A stretch of DNA of 17,611 nucleotides from an uncultured Bacilli bacterium (GTDB lineage Bacteria; Bacillota_I; Bacilli_A; RF39; UBA660): NCBI GenBank assembly GCA_944358565.1, contig CALVRK010000011.1, forward strand, positions 1 through 17,611, written 5' to 3'. The notes below the pieces were generated by a model. It was not told where the DNA came from. It worked only from the letters and a program-made list of their open reading frames with translations, and made no database searches. A program made the position numbers and the translations under genes. Shown here piece after piece: positions 1-6,449 of the stretch. Within the stretch, counting starts at the first letter, position 1. Every line of letters begins with the position of its first letter.

Positions 1-362
1 AGAACTCTTTCTTTATCATCAGGTTCTTTCTTCTCCCTAGCCTTAGATAGAACATCCATTATATCATAAGTTCTATCTTCATCTTCTTTATATTTTTTAG
101 TAACCTTAGGTAACTCTACAATCTGCTTATTCTCATCAGTTAATCTTCTATATCTTCTTTCAGCTTGATACTTTTCCCTAGTTTCAAGCATCTTCTTAAC
201 TTTTGTAATATCTATCTGGTTCGTATTATCAATAGATGCAATTCCCTCAATATTACTATATTTACCATAAGAATATATACTATTATAAAGCCTTGTATTA
301 CGTTTAGTTCTAGAATTACCTTGAGTCTCTTTTTTGTAATACCTCTCCATTCTCGATGCCAC
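1..362 (-). CDS. Unrecognised charged protein, N-terminal 120 residues (runs off left edge)
   Basis: This minus-strand frame is open from 362 to the window edge, giving about 120 residues and no stop. I chose the GTG at 362-360 (reading MASRMERYYKKE) because AGAGGTGG lies 5 bases upstream; the in-frame ATG at 350 would be 17 bases away, too far. The protein begins with a basic stretch rich in Lys, Arg and Tyr, contains a segment reading SIYSYGKYSNIEGIASID, and ends (in this window) with a Lys/Glu-rich region (KKYKEDEDRTYDIMDVLSKA). There is no signal peptide or membrane segment, so it looks cytoplasmic. It is divergent from the ferredoxin gene, with 107 bases between them. I do not recognise the family. 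Coding status rests on the long open frame, the ribosome site and normal codon use. Confidence 0.7.
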   Translation of the reverse strand, partial: MASRMERYYKKETQGNSRTKRNTRLYNSIYSYGKYSNIEGIASIDNTNQIDITKVKKMLETREKYQAERRYRRLTDENKQIVELPKVTKKYKEDEDRTYDIMDVLSKAREKKEPDDKERV

Positions 363-421
363 CCGTACCACCTCTTATTATTAATAATATCATATTTTAA
401 TTATTTTTAAAAGGTCAGCTA

Positions 422-450
422 TTGCTTTTTAAAAGATTTTTAATTATAAT
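422..450 (+). promoter_or_regulatory. Promoter of the ferredoxin gene
   Basis: A -35 box TTGCTT (422-427), a 17-base spacer and a perfect -10 box TATAAT (445-450). The expected transcript start is near 457, which is the first base of the ribosome site AGGAGG (457-462), so the leader would be only about 13 bases. Confidence 0.65.
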
Positions 451-469
451 TTGGATAGGAGGAAAAAAC

Positions 470-658
470 ATGGCAAAAGTAATAGTAGATAAAGATAAAT
501 GCATCGGCTGTGGTGCATGTACAGCTACTTGTCCTACAGTTTTTGAATTTGATGATGATGGACTAGCAAAAGTAGTTAAAGATGAAATCAATGACGATGT
601 AAAAATGGCCGCTGAATGTTGTCCAACCGAGGCCATTGAAATTAAAGAAGAAAACTAA
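470..658 (+). CDS. fer: Ferredoxin, single [4Fe-4S] cluster type
   Basis: A 62-residue acidic soluble protein that should carry one [4Fe-4S] cluster and move single electrons between cytoplasmic oxidoreductases. The cluster motif is CIGCGAC at residues 11-17, followed by C21 and the late C-P at residues 51-52. By analogy with Thermotoga and Bacillus single-cluster ferredoxins the ligands are C11, C14, C17 and C51. C21 matches the position that forms a disulfide in some of these proteins, but its usual partner around residue 43 is missing; a second Cys sits at 50 instead. The frame is open further upstream, but AGGAGG at 457-462 with a 7-base spacer fixes the start at 470. It is a single-gene transcript with its own promoter and a probable terminator. 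The redox partner cannot be told from the neighbours. Confidence 0.93.
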   Translation: MAKVIVDKDKCIGCGACTATCPTVFEFDDDGLAKVVKDEINDDVKMAAECCPTEAIEIKEEN

Positions 659-674
659 AATGTTTTCTTTTTCT
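645..674 (+). terminator. Probable terminator of the ferredoxin gene
   Basis: AAGAAAAC (648-655) pairs with GTTTTCTT (662-669) around a 6-base loop, and flanking A/T pairs run into a short U-rich tract. The stem overlaps the stop codon region. It is A/T-rich with few G-C pairs, so termination may be leaky. Confidence 0.45.
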
Positions 675-719
675 AAAATGGAAAAAAGTATGGAACTATC
701 AATAATTAATTTTAATATT

Positions 720-749
720 CAAAATAAAAAGTAGCTATTTTTTAGCTAC
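720..749 (-). terminator. Terminator of rluB (and of the spm operon)
   Basis: On the minus strand GTAGCTA (749-743), loop AAAAA, TAGCTAC (737-731), then TTTTTATTTT. A 7-bp perfect stem plus U tract; the rluB stop codon lies inside the descending arm. Confidence 0.8.
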
Positions 750-1451
750 CGCATACAATGTTTTGACTTCTTTTATATTTAAATGTCTATATTCTCCAGA
801 TGTTAAACCAGCTAAAGTAAGGCCCGCAAATTTTTCTCTTTTAAGTTTAGAAACCTTATAACCAATCGCTTCAAACATTTTCTTAACTTGATGATTTCTT
901 CCCTCATAAATCGTAAGTTCTATTAATGAACTTTTTTTCTTTTTATCTATTTTTTTAATTTTAACTTTAGCCCTTCCAGTTTTTTTACCATCAATAATAA
1001 CTCCATTACTTAAACTTTTAACTAAATTAGGATCGACAACTGCATCTATCTTAGCTACATAAACTTTTTCAACCTCATGTGATGGGTGAATAAGTAAATT
1101 AGTGAGCTCACCATCATTAGTAAGTAAAATAACTCCACTCGTATCATAATCTAACCTTCCAACTGGATATAATCTATTTTCACTATCGATAATATCGACA
1201 ACTGTTTTACGTCCCTTATCATCATGCGCACTTGACACTACTCCGCGTGGTTTGTAAAGTAACACATATTCTTTAGGCTCTAACTTTAAAGTAACCCCGT
1301 TAATTATAATTGTATCACTATAGCTTGCTTTACTTCCTAAAGAAGTTACAATCTCACCATTTACTTTTACTTTACCAGCATTAATTAACTCTTCTGCTTT
1401 TCTCCTAGAACAGTAGCCACTATTCGCAATAATCTTTTGTAATCTTTCCAT
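735..1451 (-). CDS. rluB: 23S rRNA pseudouridine synthase, RluB/RsuA family
   Basis: A 238-residue enzyme that isomerises a specific uridine to pseudouridine in large-subunit rRNA (position 2605 in E. coli numbering for RluB). It has an N-terminal S4 RNA-binding domain (residues 1 to about 55, beginning MERLQKIIANSGYCSRRKAE) and a catalytic domain with the family motif GRLDYDTSGVILLTNDG; the catalytic Asp should be D101. The C-terminal motif EGRNHQVKKMFEAIG is also typical, with His where Bacillus RluB has Arg. Length and sequence are close to Bacillus RluB. The frame continues to a TTG at 1454, but AGGTGA 6-7 bases upstream favours the ATG at 1451. It follows spmB by 35 bases and has its own promoter in that gap, matching the Bacillus order dacB-spmA-spmB-rluB. 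Confidence 0.93.
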   Translation of the reverse strand: MERLQKIIANSGYCSRRKAEELINAGKVKVNGEIVTSLGSKASYSDTIIINGVTLKLEPKEYVLLYKPRGVVSSAHDDKGRKTVVDIIDSENRLYPVGRLDYDTSGVILLTNDGELTNLLIHPSHEVEKVYVAKIDAVVDPNLVKSLSNGVIIDGKKTGRAKVKIKKIDKKKKSSLIELTIYEGRNHQVKKMFEAIGYKVSKLKREKFAGLTLAGLTSGEYRHLNIKEVKTLYAVAKK

Positions 1452-1469
1452 CAAAAATCACCTATAAAA

Positions 1470-1498
1470 ATTATACATAATAACTCTTAAAAAAACAA
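1470..1498 (-). promoter_or_regulatory. Internal promoter for rluB
   Basis: On the minus strand TTGTTT (1498-1493), a 17-base spacer and TATAAT (1475-1470). It straddles the end of spmB. The expected start is near 1463, right at the AGGTGA ribosome site, so rluB can be made independently of the spm genes. Confidence 0.6.
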
Positions 1499-2005
1499 GG
1501 GAACAATAATTAAAGCTAATATCACCATAAATAAATCAGTAAGTAGCCCTACCCATAAAGCATATCTAATTTTCTTAATTCCAATCGTTCCAAAATATAA
1601 AGTAATTACATACAAAGTCGTATCACTAGATCCTTGAATAATTGAAGCTAAAATACTAACAAAACTATCTGGACCATATATCTTATACATATCATTGAGT
1701 AAAGCTAAACCAAAACTTCCCGAAAGTGGTCGCATAATCGCCACTGGCAAGACTTCTACTGGAATATTAATTAAAACTAAAATTGGCTTTAAAAAAGCAA
1801 AAAAATAATCAATAATTCCACTATTTAAAAATATATTTACTCCAAATATCATAGCTAGTAAGGAAAAAAACATTGAACCAACCATTGGTATTCCTTCCTT
1901 AGCTCCTTTTATAAAACTATCGTAAACATTAACCTTTTTATAAGCTGCATATATAATTACTACAAGTATTAATACAGGAATAAATAAACTAGATATACTC
2001 TTCAT
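1487..2005 (-). CDS. spmB: Spore maturation protein B, SpmB
   Basis: A 172-residue integral membrane protein with a nucleoside-recognition/gate domain, as in SpmB of Bacillus. Together with SpmA it is required for dehydration of the spore core in Bacillus; the molecular activity is not settled. Visible features are several hydrophobic segments (residues about 5-20, 44-60, 66-85 and two near the C-terminus) and the conserved loop MRPLSGSFGLALLND. The start codon overlaps the spmA stop as ATGA (2005-2002), a sign of translational coupling; AAGAAGG lies 9-10 bases upstream. It is the third gene of the carboxypeptidase-spmA-spmB unit. The assignment rests on the family motif and the gene order. 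Confidence 0.9.
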   Translation of the reverse strand: MKSISSLFIPVLILVVIIYAAYKKVNVYDSFIKGAKEGIPMVGSMFFSLLAMIFGVNIFLNSGIIDYFFAFLKPILVLINIPVEVLPVAIMRPLSGSFGLALLNDMYKIYGPDSFVSILASIIQGSSDTTLYVITLYFGTIGIKKIRYALWVGLLTDLFMVILALIIVPLFF

Positions 2006-2589
2006 CTCTTATCGCCTTCTTTTTTACTCCAAATTCTATCTATCAAAAGTCCAAACAAAAGTGAAATAAAACTTATAATTAAACAAGGAATAACTATAAA
2101 AGATGGATCTTTACTATCATAAAGCATTCTAAGTGAAATAATTGTCGTTGGCACTACACAAAGCCCACAAGTATTGATTACTAAAAAAGTAATCATACTT
2201 CGGCTCGCAACCTTCTTATTTTTATTTAATTTTTGTAACGATTCCATTGCTTTAAGTCCAAAAGGAGTAGCTGCATTACCTAAGCCAAACATATTGGCTA
2301 CAATATTAGACGAAATATAACTAAAAGCCTCATGTCCTTTAGGAATTTCTGGGAAAATTTTATGTAAAACTGGATAGATAAATTTTGAAACTTTTTCTAG
2401 TAATCCTGATTCTTTTGCAATGTTCATAATCCCAAGCCAAAGAGAAACTAATGGGAAAATCTGCATTACAAGTTCCAAAGTAGCTTTTCCAGAAGAAAGT
2501 ATTTGTGTGTTTAAAACATCGCTTTTACCTGTCAAAAGTAAACATAAAGAACCAGAAATAATTAAAAAAATCCAAAGTTTATTAATCAT
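2002..2589 (-). CDS. spmA: Spore maturation protein A, SpmA
   Basis: A 195-residue membrane protein of the nucleoside-recognition family. The signature NMFGLGNAATPFGLKAM is nearly identical to that of Bacillus SpmA, and the motif TCGLCVVPTTIISLR follows. Hydrophobic segments lie at about residues 4-20, 36-55, 130-150 and 163-184, and the C-terminus is charged (DRIWSKKEGDKR). The ATG at 2589 overlaps the end of the upstream carboxypeptidase gene by 8 bases, and its own stop overlaps spmB by 4 bases, so the three genes are probably co-translated. In Bacillus the pair acts in spore core dehydration. A wider role in transport or peptidoglycan precursor handling is possible in a non-sporulating host. 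Confidence 0.92.
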   Translation of the reverse strand: MINKLWIFLIISGSLCLLLTGKSDVLNTQILSSGKATLELVMQIFPLVSLWLGIMNIAKESGLLEKVSKFIYPVLHKIFPEIPKGHEAFSYISSNIVANMFGLGNAATPFGLKAMESLQKLNKNKKVASRSMITFLVINTCGLCVVPTTIISLRMLYDSKDPSFIVIPCLIISFISLLFGLLIDRIWSKKEGDKR

Positions 2590-3655
2590 GTTTAAACCAG
2601 CTTAAAATTTTGTTCCAAAAACTCGTCTTTGTTTTACCTTTTTTTACATAAATTTTCTCTTCATGAACTACTTCATCACCTAAATAAACCTTTACATTCC
2701 CTACTTTATCACCACTTTTATATTTTCTTTTTTTATTAATTTCAAACTTTAACTTTAAAATAGACTCTTCATCTTTTCTAAGTAAATACTTAAAATTATT
2801 TTTTATATAAAGCGTATCGTTATCATAATAATTTTCTCCTAAAATACTTAACTCACCTTTATTTAATATAATATAAGAGGTATATTCCTGAAAAGCCTCT
2901 TCATATAAATTCCTATGGTCATCCCAATCATCACCATCATTGATTGTGACAACTGTCAAATTAACCCCATCTTTACTAGCACTTGTCACTAAAGTTCTTT
3001 TAGCTATTTTAGTAAAGCCCGTCTTCCCACCAGTAATATATTTATAAGAAGAAAGTAATCTATTTTTATTATGCCATTTATAAACATTTTTATCAGTTTT
3101 AACCGTATGATCTTTAGTTCCTGTAATTTTTCTAAAATCTTCATTTTTCATTGCATAACTCATAAGAATTGCCATATCATAAGCTGAAGAAAAATTGCCT
3201 TTTTCCTCATCTAAACCGCTTGGATTATTAAAAGTTGTATTTTTCATTCCAAGTTCCTTGGCCTTTTCATTCATCATTTTAACAAACTTATCTGTATCCC
3301 CAGCTACTGCCACTGAAATTGCTAGTGCAGCATCATTGCCACTCCTAAGCATCAGTCCATAAAGTAAATCCTCTAACTTTATTTTTTCCCCAATCTGTAC
3401 ATAAATACCTGAACCATATGCTTTTAATACTTCATCACCAATTGTCACTTCCTTTTTTATATCACTATTTTCAATAGCTACTATTGCCGTCATAATTTTC
3501 GAAATTGAAGCTACGCTTTGAACATAATGAACATCTTTACCATAAATAATTCTGCCACTATCCATATCCATCAAAATCGCCGACTTAGCACTCGTACCAT
3601 AAGCAAAAACTTTAAAAGGTAAAAATAAAATTAATAAAAAAATTAATTTTTTCAC
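2582..3655 (-). CDS. dacB: D-alanyl-D-alanine carboxypeptidase (low-molecular-weight penicillin-binding protein, DacB/DacF type)
   Basis: A 357-residue exported serine peptidase that removes the terminal D-Ala from peptidoglycan stems. The start is GTG at 3655: AGGTGA lies about 5 bases upstream and the resulting N-terminus is an ideal signal peptide (MKK followed by a hydrophobic run, cleavage after VFA near residue 18). The upstream 16 codons of the open frame lack a ribosome site. All three peptidase motifs are present: SISK at 50-53 (nucleophile S50), SGN at 105-107 and KTG at 211-213. The last 15 residues form a Trp/Phe/Lys helix (SFWNKILSWFKHD) like the membrane anchor of PBP5. Linkage to spmA-spmB matches Bacillus dacB (spore cortex PBP5*), but sequence alone does not separate dacB from the housekeeping dacA or dacF. 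A terminator lies only about 20 bases upstream. Confidence 0.92.
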   Translation of the reverse strand: MKKLIFLLILFLPFKVFAYGTSAKSAILMDMDSGRIIYGKDVHYVQSVASISKIMTAIVAIENSDIKKEVTIGDEVLKAYGSGIYVQIGEKIKLEDLLYGLMLRSGNDAALAISVAVAGDTDKFVKMMNEKAKELGMKNTTFNNPSGLDEEKGNFSSAYDMAILMSYAMKNEDFRKITGTKDHTVKTDKNVYKWHNKNRLLSSYKYITGGKTGFTKIAKRTLVTSASKDGVNLTVVTINDGDDWDDHRNLYEEAFQEYTSYIILNKGELSILGENYYDNDTLYIKNNFKYLLRKDEESILKLKFEINKKRKYKSGDKVGNVKVYLGDEVVHEEKIYVKKGKTKTSFWNKILSWFKHD

Positions 3656-3678
3656 AATATCACCTAAAAAAATATATA

Positions 3679-3705
3679 CAAAAAAAGTGGAAAATATGTC
3701 CACTT
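3679..3705 (-). terminator. Terminator after the lipoprotein gene
   Basis: On the minus strand AAGTGGA (3705-3699), a 7-base loop, TCCACTT (3691-3685), then a run of T. The stem is a perfect 7 bp and overlaps the lipoprotein stop codon. It sits just 24 bases before the carboxypeptidase start. Confidence 0.8.
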
Positions 3706-4402
3706 AATTATTTTTATTTGTATCGTCTACTCCATCAGCAATATCATCAGTAGTATCTTGAATGCCATCAGAAATATCATCTATAGCGTCACCGACAATA
3801 CCATTATCATTATTATCAGTTTTACCATCATCAATAGTTGTATCTGTATCATCGTTTATTGTATTAACATCAGTAACACCATATAAACCACTAATTTTTC
3901 TTAAATCATCATCAGATAAATTATCAATTTTCCACTCTTCATTATCTTTAGTTAAATGAAAAGTAATCGTATAAGTTTCCATATCAGTGACTTCTTTTAA
4001 TTTATCTAATCTATAACTAGCAAAAGTATTAGTATCATCAAATTTATCTGCATTATTTAAACGGTACTCATTAGCTTCATTTACCGCATCAGCATAATTT
4101 CTAACTGTAACTTCCGCATTAACTGTAGCTGTATCACCATCTATAGTTTCATCTTTTATCTCATACTGCATATCACGATAATGAGTTTTCATAAAATCAC
4201 TATACTGATCTCTCTCATCATCAGTTAAAGTAGTATCATTAGTTAAAACATCATCTAAATCACTAACTACATCGTCGTCATTAGTTTGATACTTATTTAG
4301 ATATTCTTCAACTTTTTTGGTCGGTGTATTACCCATATTAGCCGTGCAGCTACAACCAGTAAGTAAAAGTGCTGCTACTATAAAATATAATACTTTTCTC
4401 AT
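3704..4402 (-). CDS. Lipoprotein with Asp-rich C-terminal tail, function unknown
   Basis: A 232-residue secreted lipoprotein. The signal peptide MRKVLYFIVAALLLTGC carries a clear lipobox, with lipidation expected at C17 (LLTGC), after processing by Lgt, whose gene is also in this window. The body (about 30-180) is a mixed alpha/beta region ending in TYTITFHLTKDNEEWKIDNLS; this pattern resembles NTF2-like/DUF4878-type lipoproteins, though that is only an impression. The last 50 residues are Asp/Thr/Asn-rich with spaced Ile and Val (for example DAIDDISDGIQDTTDDIADG), without Lys or Arg apart from isolated ones. GGAGG with a 6-7-base spacer fixes the ATG at 4402; the longer frame to 4417 is not supported. 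It ends in a strong terminator. Confidence 0.85.
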   Translation of the reverse strand: MRKVLYFIVAALLLTGCSCTANMGNTPTKKVEEYLNKYQTNDDDVVSDLDDVLTNDTTLTDDERDQYSDFMKTHYRDMQYEIKDETIDGDTATVNAEVTVRNYADAVNEANEYRLNNADKFDDTNTFASYRLDKLKEVTDMETYTITFHLTKDNEEWKIDNLSDDDLRKISGLYGVTDVNTINDDTDTTIDDGKTDNNDNGIVGDAIDDISDGIQDTTDDIADGVDDTNKNN

Positions 4403-4444
4403 AACTTCCCTCCTCAATATATATTGTGGAAAGTTATAACAAAA

Positions 4445-5203
4445 TTATACTGTTTTTTTTAAATTATTTTTATAAATAGGATTTAAACACATTTCCATAT
4501 CTTCTAAAGCCTCAGACGTATAAGTCAATCTTCCTTCCGATTTTTTAAAACTTTTTATATAAATAGATCCTGCCATTTCTAATTTAGTATTAAAATAATT
4601 AATATTCCCTACTTTAGTTTTATAAAATAAATCACCATATATTTTCGCATTAGATTCAGTTAATTCAATATAACCAGATCGAATTAAACTTTTAACCACA
4701 TTTTGCGTATTTTCATCACTTTTTAAAGCAAAATAACCTAAATCTGGAGTCTTAACTACAACTCCATTAATTATCTTAAAATTATTCTCGTTACATCTAT
4801 CTACATCAAAAAATTGATTATAAGTAGGATCTAAAATATAAGTTTTAACTTCTCCATCAACAGTAAAATCAGCTAGTAAAAAACTATGACCCAAAATATC
4901 ATTAGTAATAGCCTTTCCCGTTTCTACCGGTTTATAAGATATGTGTAATTTATCAAAATATCTCGCAATTATTGACTGAGCCGTATCACACATAAAATCA
5001 AAACTATAATCATTAAGTTCTTTATTTTTATTTAAAGCTAAAATTTCTCTTGTTTGATAAACTACATAATTTAAATAATAATCAAGTTCATTTTGTGATA
5101 AACTCTCACCTTTAAAACATTTTTCTTCTATACTATTTATTATATCCAAATCTACATTATCCATTATATTAATCTTTACATCAAAAATTTGATCCATAAA
5201 CAT
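4445..5203 (-). CDS. Unrecognised soluble protein with possible Cys-His-Asp (transglutaminase/papain-like) triad
   Basis: A 252-residue protein with no signal peptide or membrane segment. The middle part resembles the transglutaminase-like/papain-like fold: C72 at the start of a helix (FMCDTAQSII), then H106 in GHSFLLADF and D125 in YILDPTYNQFF, separated by 19 residues, which fits the usual Cys, His, Asp order and spacing. The N-terminal 60 residues are predicted helical and acidic; the C-terminal part (190-252) contains a strand-rich stretch and a final KNNLKK. I cannot name the family; cysteine peptidase, acyltransferase or transglutaminase-like hydrolase are all possible. The start is unclear: GTG 5206 and ATGs 5203 and 5197 lack a ribosome site, and a -10 box ends only 7 bases upstream, so the message may be leaderless. 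No terminator separates it from the lipoprotein gene 42 bases downstream. Confidence 0.75.
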   Translation of the reverse strand: MFMDQIFDVKINIMDNVDLDIINSIEEKCFKGESLSQNELDYYLNYVVYQTREILALNKNKELNDYSFDFMCDTAQSIIARYFDKLHISYKPVETGKAITNDILGHSFLLADFTVDGEVKTYILDPTYNQFFDVDRCNENNFKIINGVVVKTPDLGYFALKSDENTQNVVKSLIRSGYIELTESNAKIYGDLFYKTKVGNINYFNTKLEMAGSIYIKSFKKSEGRLTYTSEALEDMEMCLNPIYKNNLKKTV

Positions 5204-5212
5204 CACAAAATA

Positions 5213-5241
5213 ATTATACTATATTTTAGCATTATTTTAAA
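5213..5241 (-). promoter_or_regulatory. Candidate promoter of the 4445-5203 gene
   Basis: On the minus strand TTTAAA (5241-5236), a 17-base spacer and TATAAT (5218-5213). The expected transcript start, near 5206, coincides with the first possible start codon, so little or no leader would be made. Confidence 0.45.
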
Positions 5242-5245
5242 TATA

Positions 5246-5274
5246 TTGACTATTATGATTTAAAGATGTAAAAT
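5246..5274 (+). promoter_or_regulatory. Near-consensus promoter of the 5300-5815 gene
   Basis: TTGACT (5246-5251), a 17-base spacer and TAAAAT (5269-5274): five of six matches in each box at ideal spacing, with TG just before the -10. Expected transcript start near 5281, followed by AGGAGG at 5288-5293. This is among the strongest-looking promoters in the window. Confidence 0.75.
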
Positions 5275-5299
5275 ATATATCACTTTTAGGAGGAATATT

Positions 5300-5815
5300 A
5301 TGAATCAAAAATATTATGAATTATTAAAACAAGGATTAGAACTATCACCAGCTCAAAAATCAGAAAAAGAAGCTTATTTAGCTGAGTTTACAAAAATGAC
5401 AGGTATGCCATTAGAAGAAATTGATAATCAAACTGAAGAATTATTTGAGTTAATTTTTACTTCCTTAATTAATCAAGTACATGATACTGATAAAGGAATG
5501 ATTTCTATTGGGTACAAAACATTATCATTACCAATTGAACTTGAACCATTTTCACACATAAGAAAACATGTTGACTTATCAAAGCAAGTCAAAGAAAGAG
5601 TATATTTTCCAAAAATAACTTATTTTAATTACGATTTACTAACATCTAGATTATCAGAATATAAAATTGGCTTTGGTAATTTTAAAAATGCTCATTTTAA
5701 AACAACTGAAAAATATATGACTTTAATTACTGATAGAAAATCATTAAATAAACTTATTAAACAATATGAACAAGAACAAGGAATTAACCCAAAAACCTTA
5801 AAAAAGCAAAAATAG
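5300..5815 (+). CDS. Unrecognised 171-residue soluble protein
   Basis: A complete plus-strand gene with a near-consensus promoter, AGGAGG six bases before the ATG and a terminator right after the stop. The protein has no signal peptide, membrane segment or Cys. Residues 1-60 are acidic and helical (repeated Glu/Leu, including PLEEIDNQTEELFELIF). The middle (65-125) carries strand-like stretches such as GMISIGYKTLSLPIELE and YFPKITYFNYDLL. The C-terminal 50 residues are very basic (KSLNKLIKQYEQEQG and LKKQK at the end), which might bind nucleic acid. I do not recognise it and find no catalytic motif. Codon use and base composition are like the neighbours. It is divergent from the 4445-5203 gene, sharing a control region of under 100 bases, so the two may be co-regulated. 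Confidence 0.85.
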   Translation: MNQKYYELLKQGLELSPAQKSEKEAYLAEFTKMTGMPLEEIDNQTEELFELIFTSLINQVHDTDKGMISIGYKTLSLPIELEPFSHIRKHVDLSKQVKERVYFPKITYFNYDLLTSRLSEYKIGFGNFKNAHFKTTEKYMTLITDRKSLNKLIKQYEQEQGINPKTLKKQK

Positions 5816-5843
5816 CCAGGTACTAAAACTTGACTATTTTTTT
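5808..5843. terminator. Bidirectional terminator between convergent genes
   Basis: AAAAATAG at 5808-5815 pairs with CTATTTTT at 5834-5841; after one C/A mismatch, CAGGT (5817-5821) pairs with ACTTG (5828-5832) around a 6-base loop. T runs follow on both strands, and both neighbouring stop codons lie inside it, so it can end transcripts from either side. Confidence 0.8.
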
Positions 5844-6448
5844 AAACAATAAGTTCTCTCCTTAACTCTTTTAGGACAAAGCATTTTTTCTATTTCACTC
5901 CAAGCAGTGTACCAATCATTTCCCGCACGGCAAACACCTTTTAATTGTAATTCTTCATCTGCCACATCTTTATTATGATATGATGGAAATAAAATTTTTG
6001 TTTCTATTTCATCATCAAAATTAGATAGTCTATCATCTATTTGAATATCAGCTTTAAACATATTTTTAACACTGGTAAAAATAAAATGTTTAGGACTCAA
6101 AAACGGCAAAGTACTAATTAAAAAATTGTATTTATCTGAAAATATCCTACCAGAACCATTAATATCAAAATCATTAACACATGATGAACAAATATAAATA
6201 TCATAAAATTCATTTAATTTTTTTATAGTTTCAACCGCTCCAGGTAAAATATGCGCATTATCATATAAATTTCTTTCGTTTACAAACTGATTAAATTCAC
6301 CAAATCTATCCTTTGGTATAGCTACCTCATCAATATAATAATCTGTAAAATCATCTATTTCATAATCAGTACCCATAAAATCATTTACCGCTCCTAAAAA
6401 TCCAGAAAAACAAACTACCTCATCAACATCTAATAATATTTTTTTCAT
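5834..6448 (-). CDS. HAD-family 5'(3')-deoxyribonucleotidase-like phosphatase (NT5C type)
   Basis: A 204-residue cytoplasmic protein of the HAD superfamily, closest by eye to the 5' nucleotidase, deoxy, cytosolic type C family, which dephosphorylates (deoxy)nucleoside monophosphates. Motif I is DVDEVV with D7 (nucleophile) and D9; motif II is ICSSC near S88; a Lys at 128 suits motif III; motif IV is IQIDDR with D138 and D139. The phrase ILPGAVETIKKLNEFYDIYI is typical of the family's region before motif II. The true substrate is not visible; other HAD phosphatases are possible. AAAGGTGA 5-6 bases upstream sets the ATG at 6448; the in-frame GTG at 6457 is part of that ribosome site. It follows the 6450-6776 gene with one base between, so they share a transcript ending at the 5808-5843 terminator. 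Confidence 0.82.
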   Translation of the reverse strand: MKKILLDVDEVVCFSGFLGAVNDFMGTDYEIDDFTDYYIDEVAIPKDRFGEFNQFVNERNLYDNAHILPGAVETIKKLNEFYDIYICSSCVNDFDINGSGRIFSDKYNFLISTLPFLSPKHFIFTSVKNMFKADIQIDDRLSNFDDEIETKILFPSYHNKDVADEELQLKGVCRAGNDWYTAWSEIEKMLCPKRVKERTYCLKK

Positions 6449-6449
6449 C

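Noticed and set aside
165..410. Plus-strand 81-residue open frame
   Set aside because: It lies over the minus-strand gene at 1-362, has no ribosome site and its product is a repetitive Ile/Ser/Leu sequence expected from reading an AT-rich gene backwards.
415..636. Minus-strand frame over the ferredoxin gene
   Set aside because: Shadow of fer: the plus-strand reading has the cluster motif, promoter and ribosome site; this one has none.
2420..2605. Plus-strand frames inside spmA, the lipoprotein, rnr, rmuC, the Rpn gene and uvrB (2420-2605, 3762-3959, 9697-9903, 11154-11378, 11884-12096, 16815-17060)
   Set aside because: All lie inside well-supported minus-strand genes, lack ribosome sites and encode low-complexity Ser/Ile/Leu/Phe-rich products.
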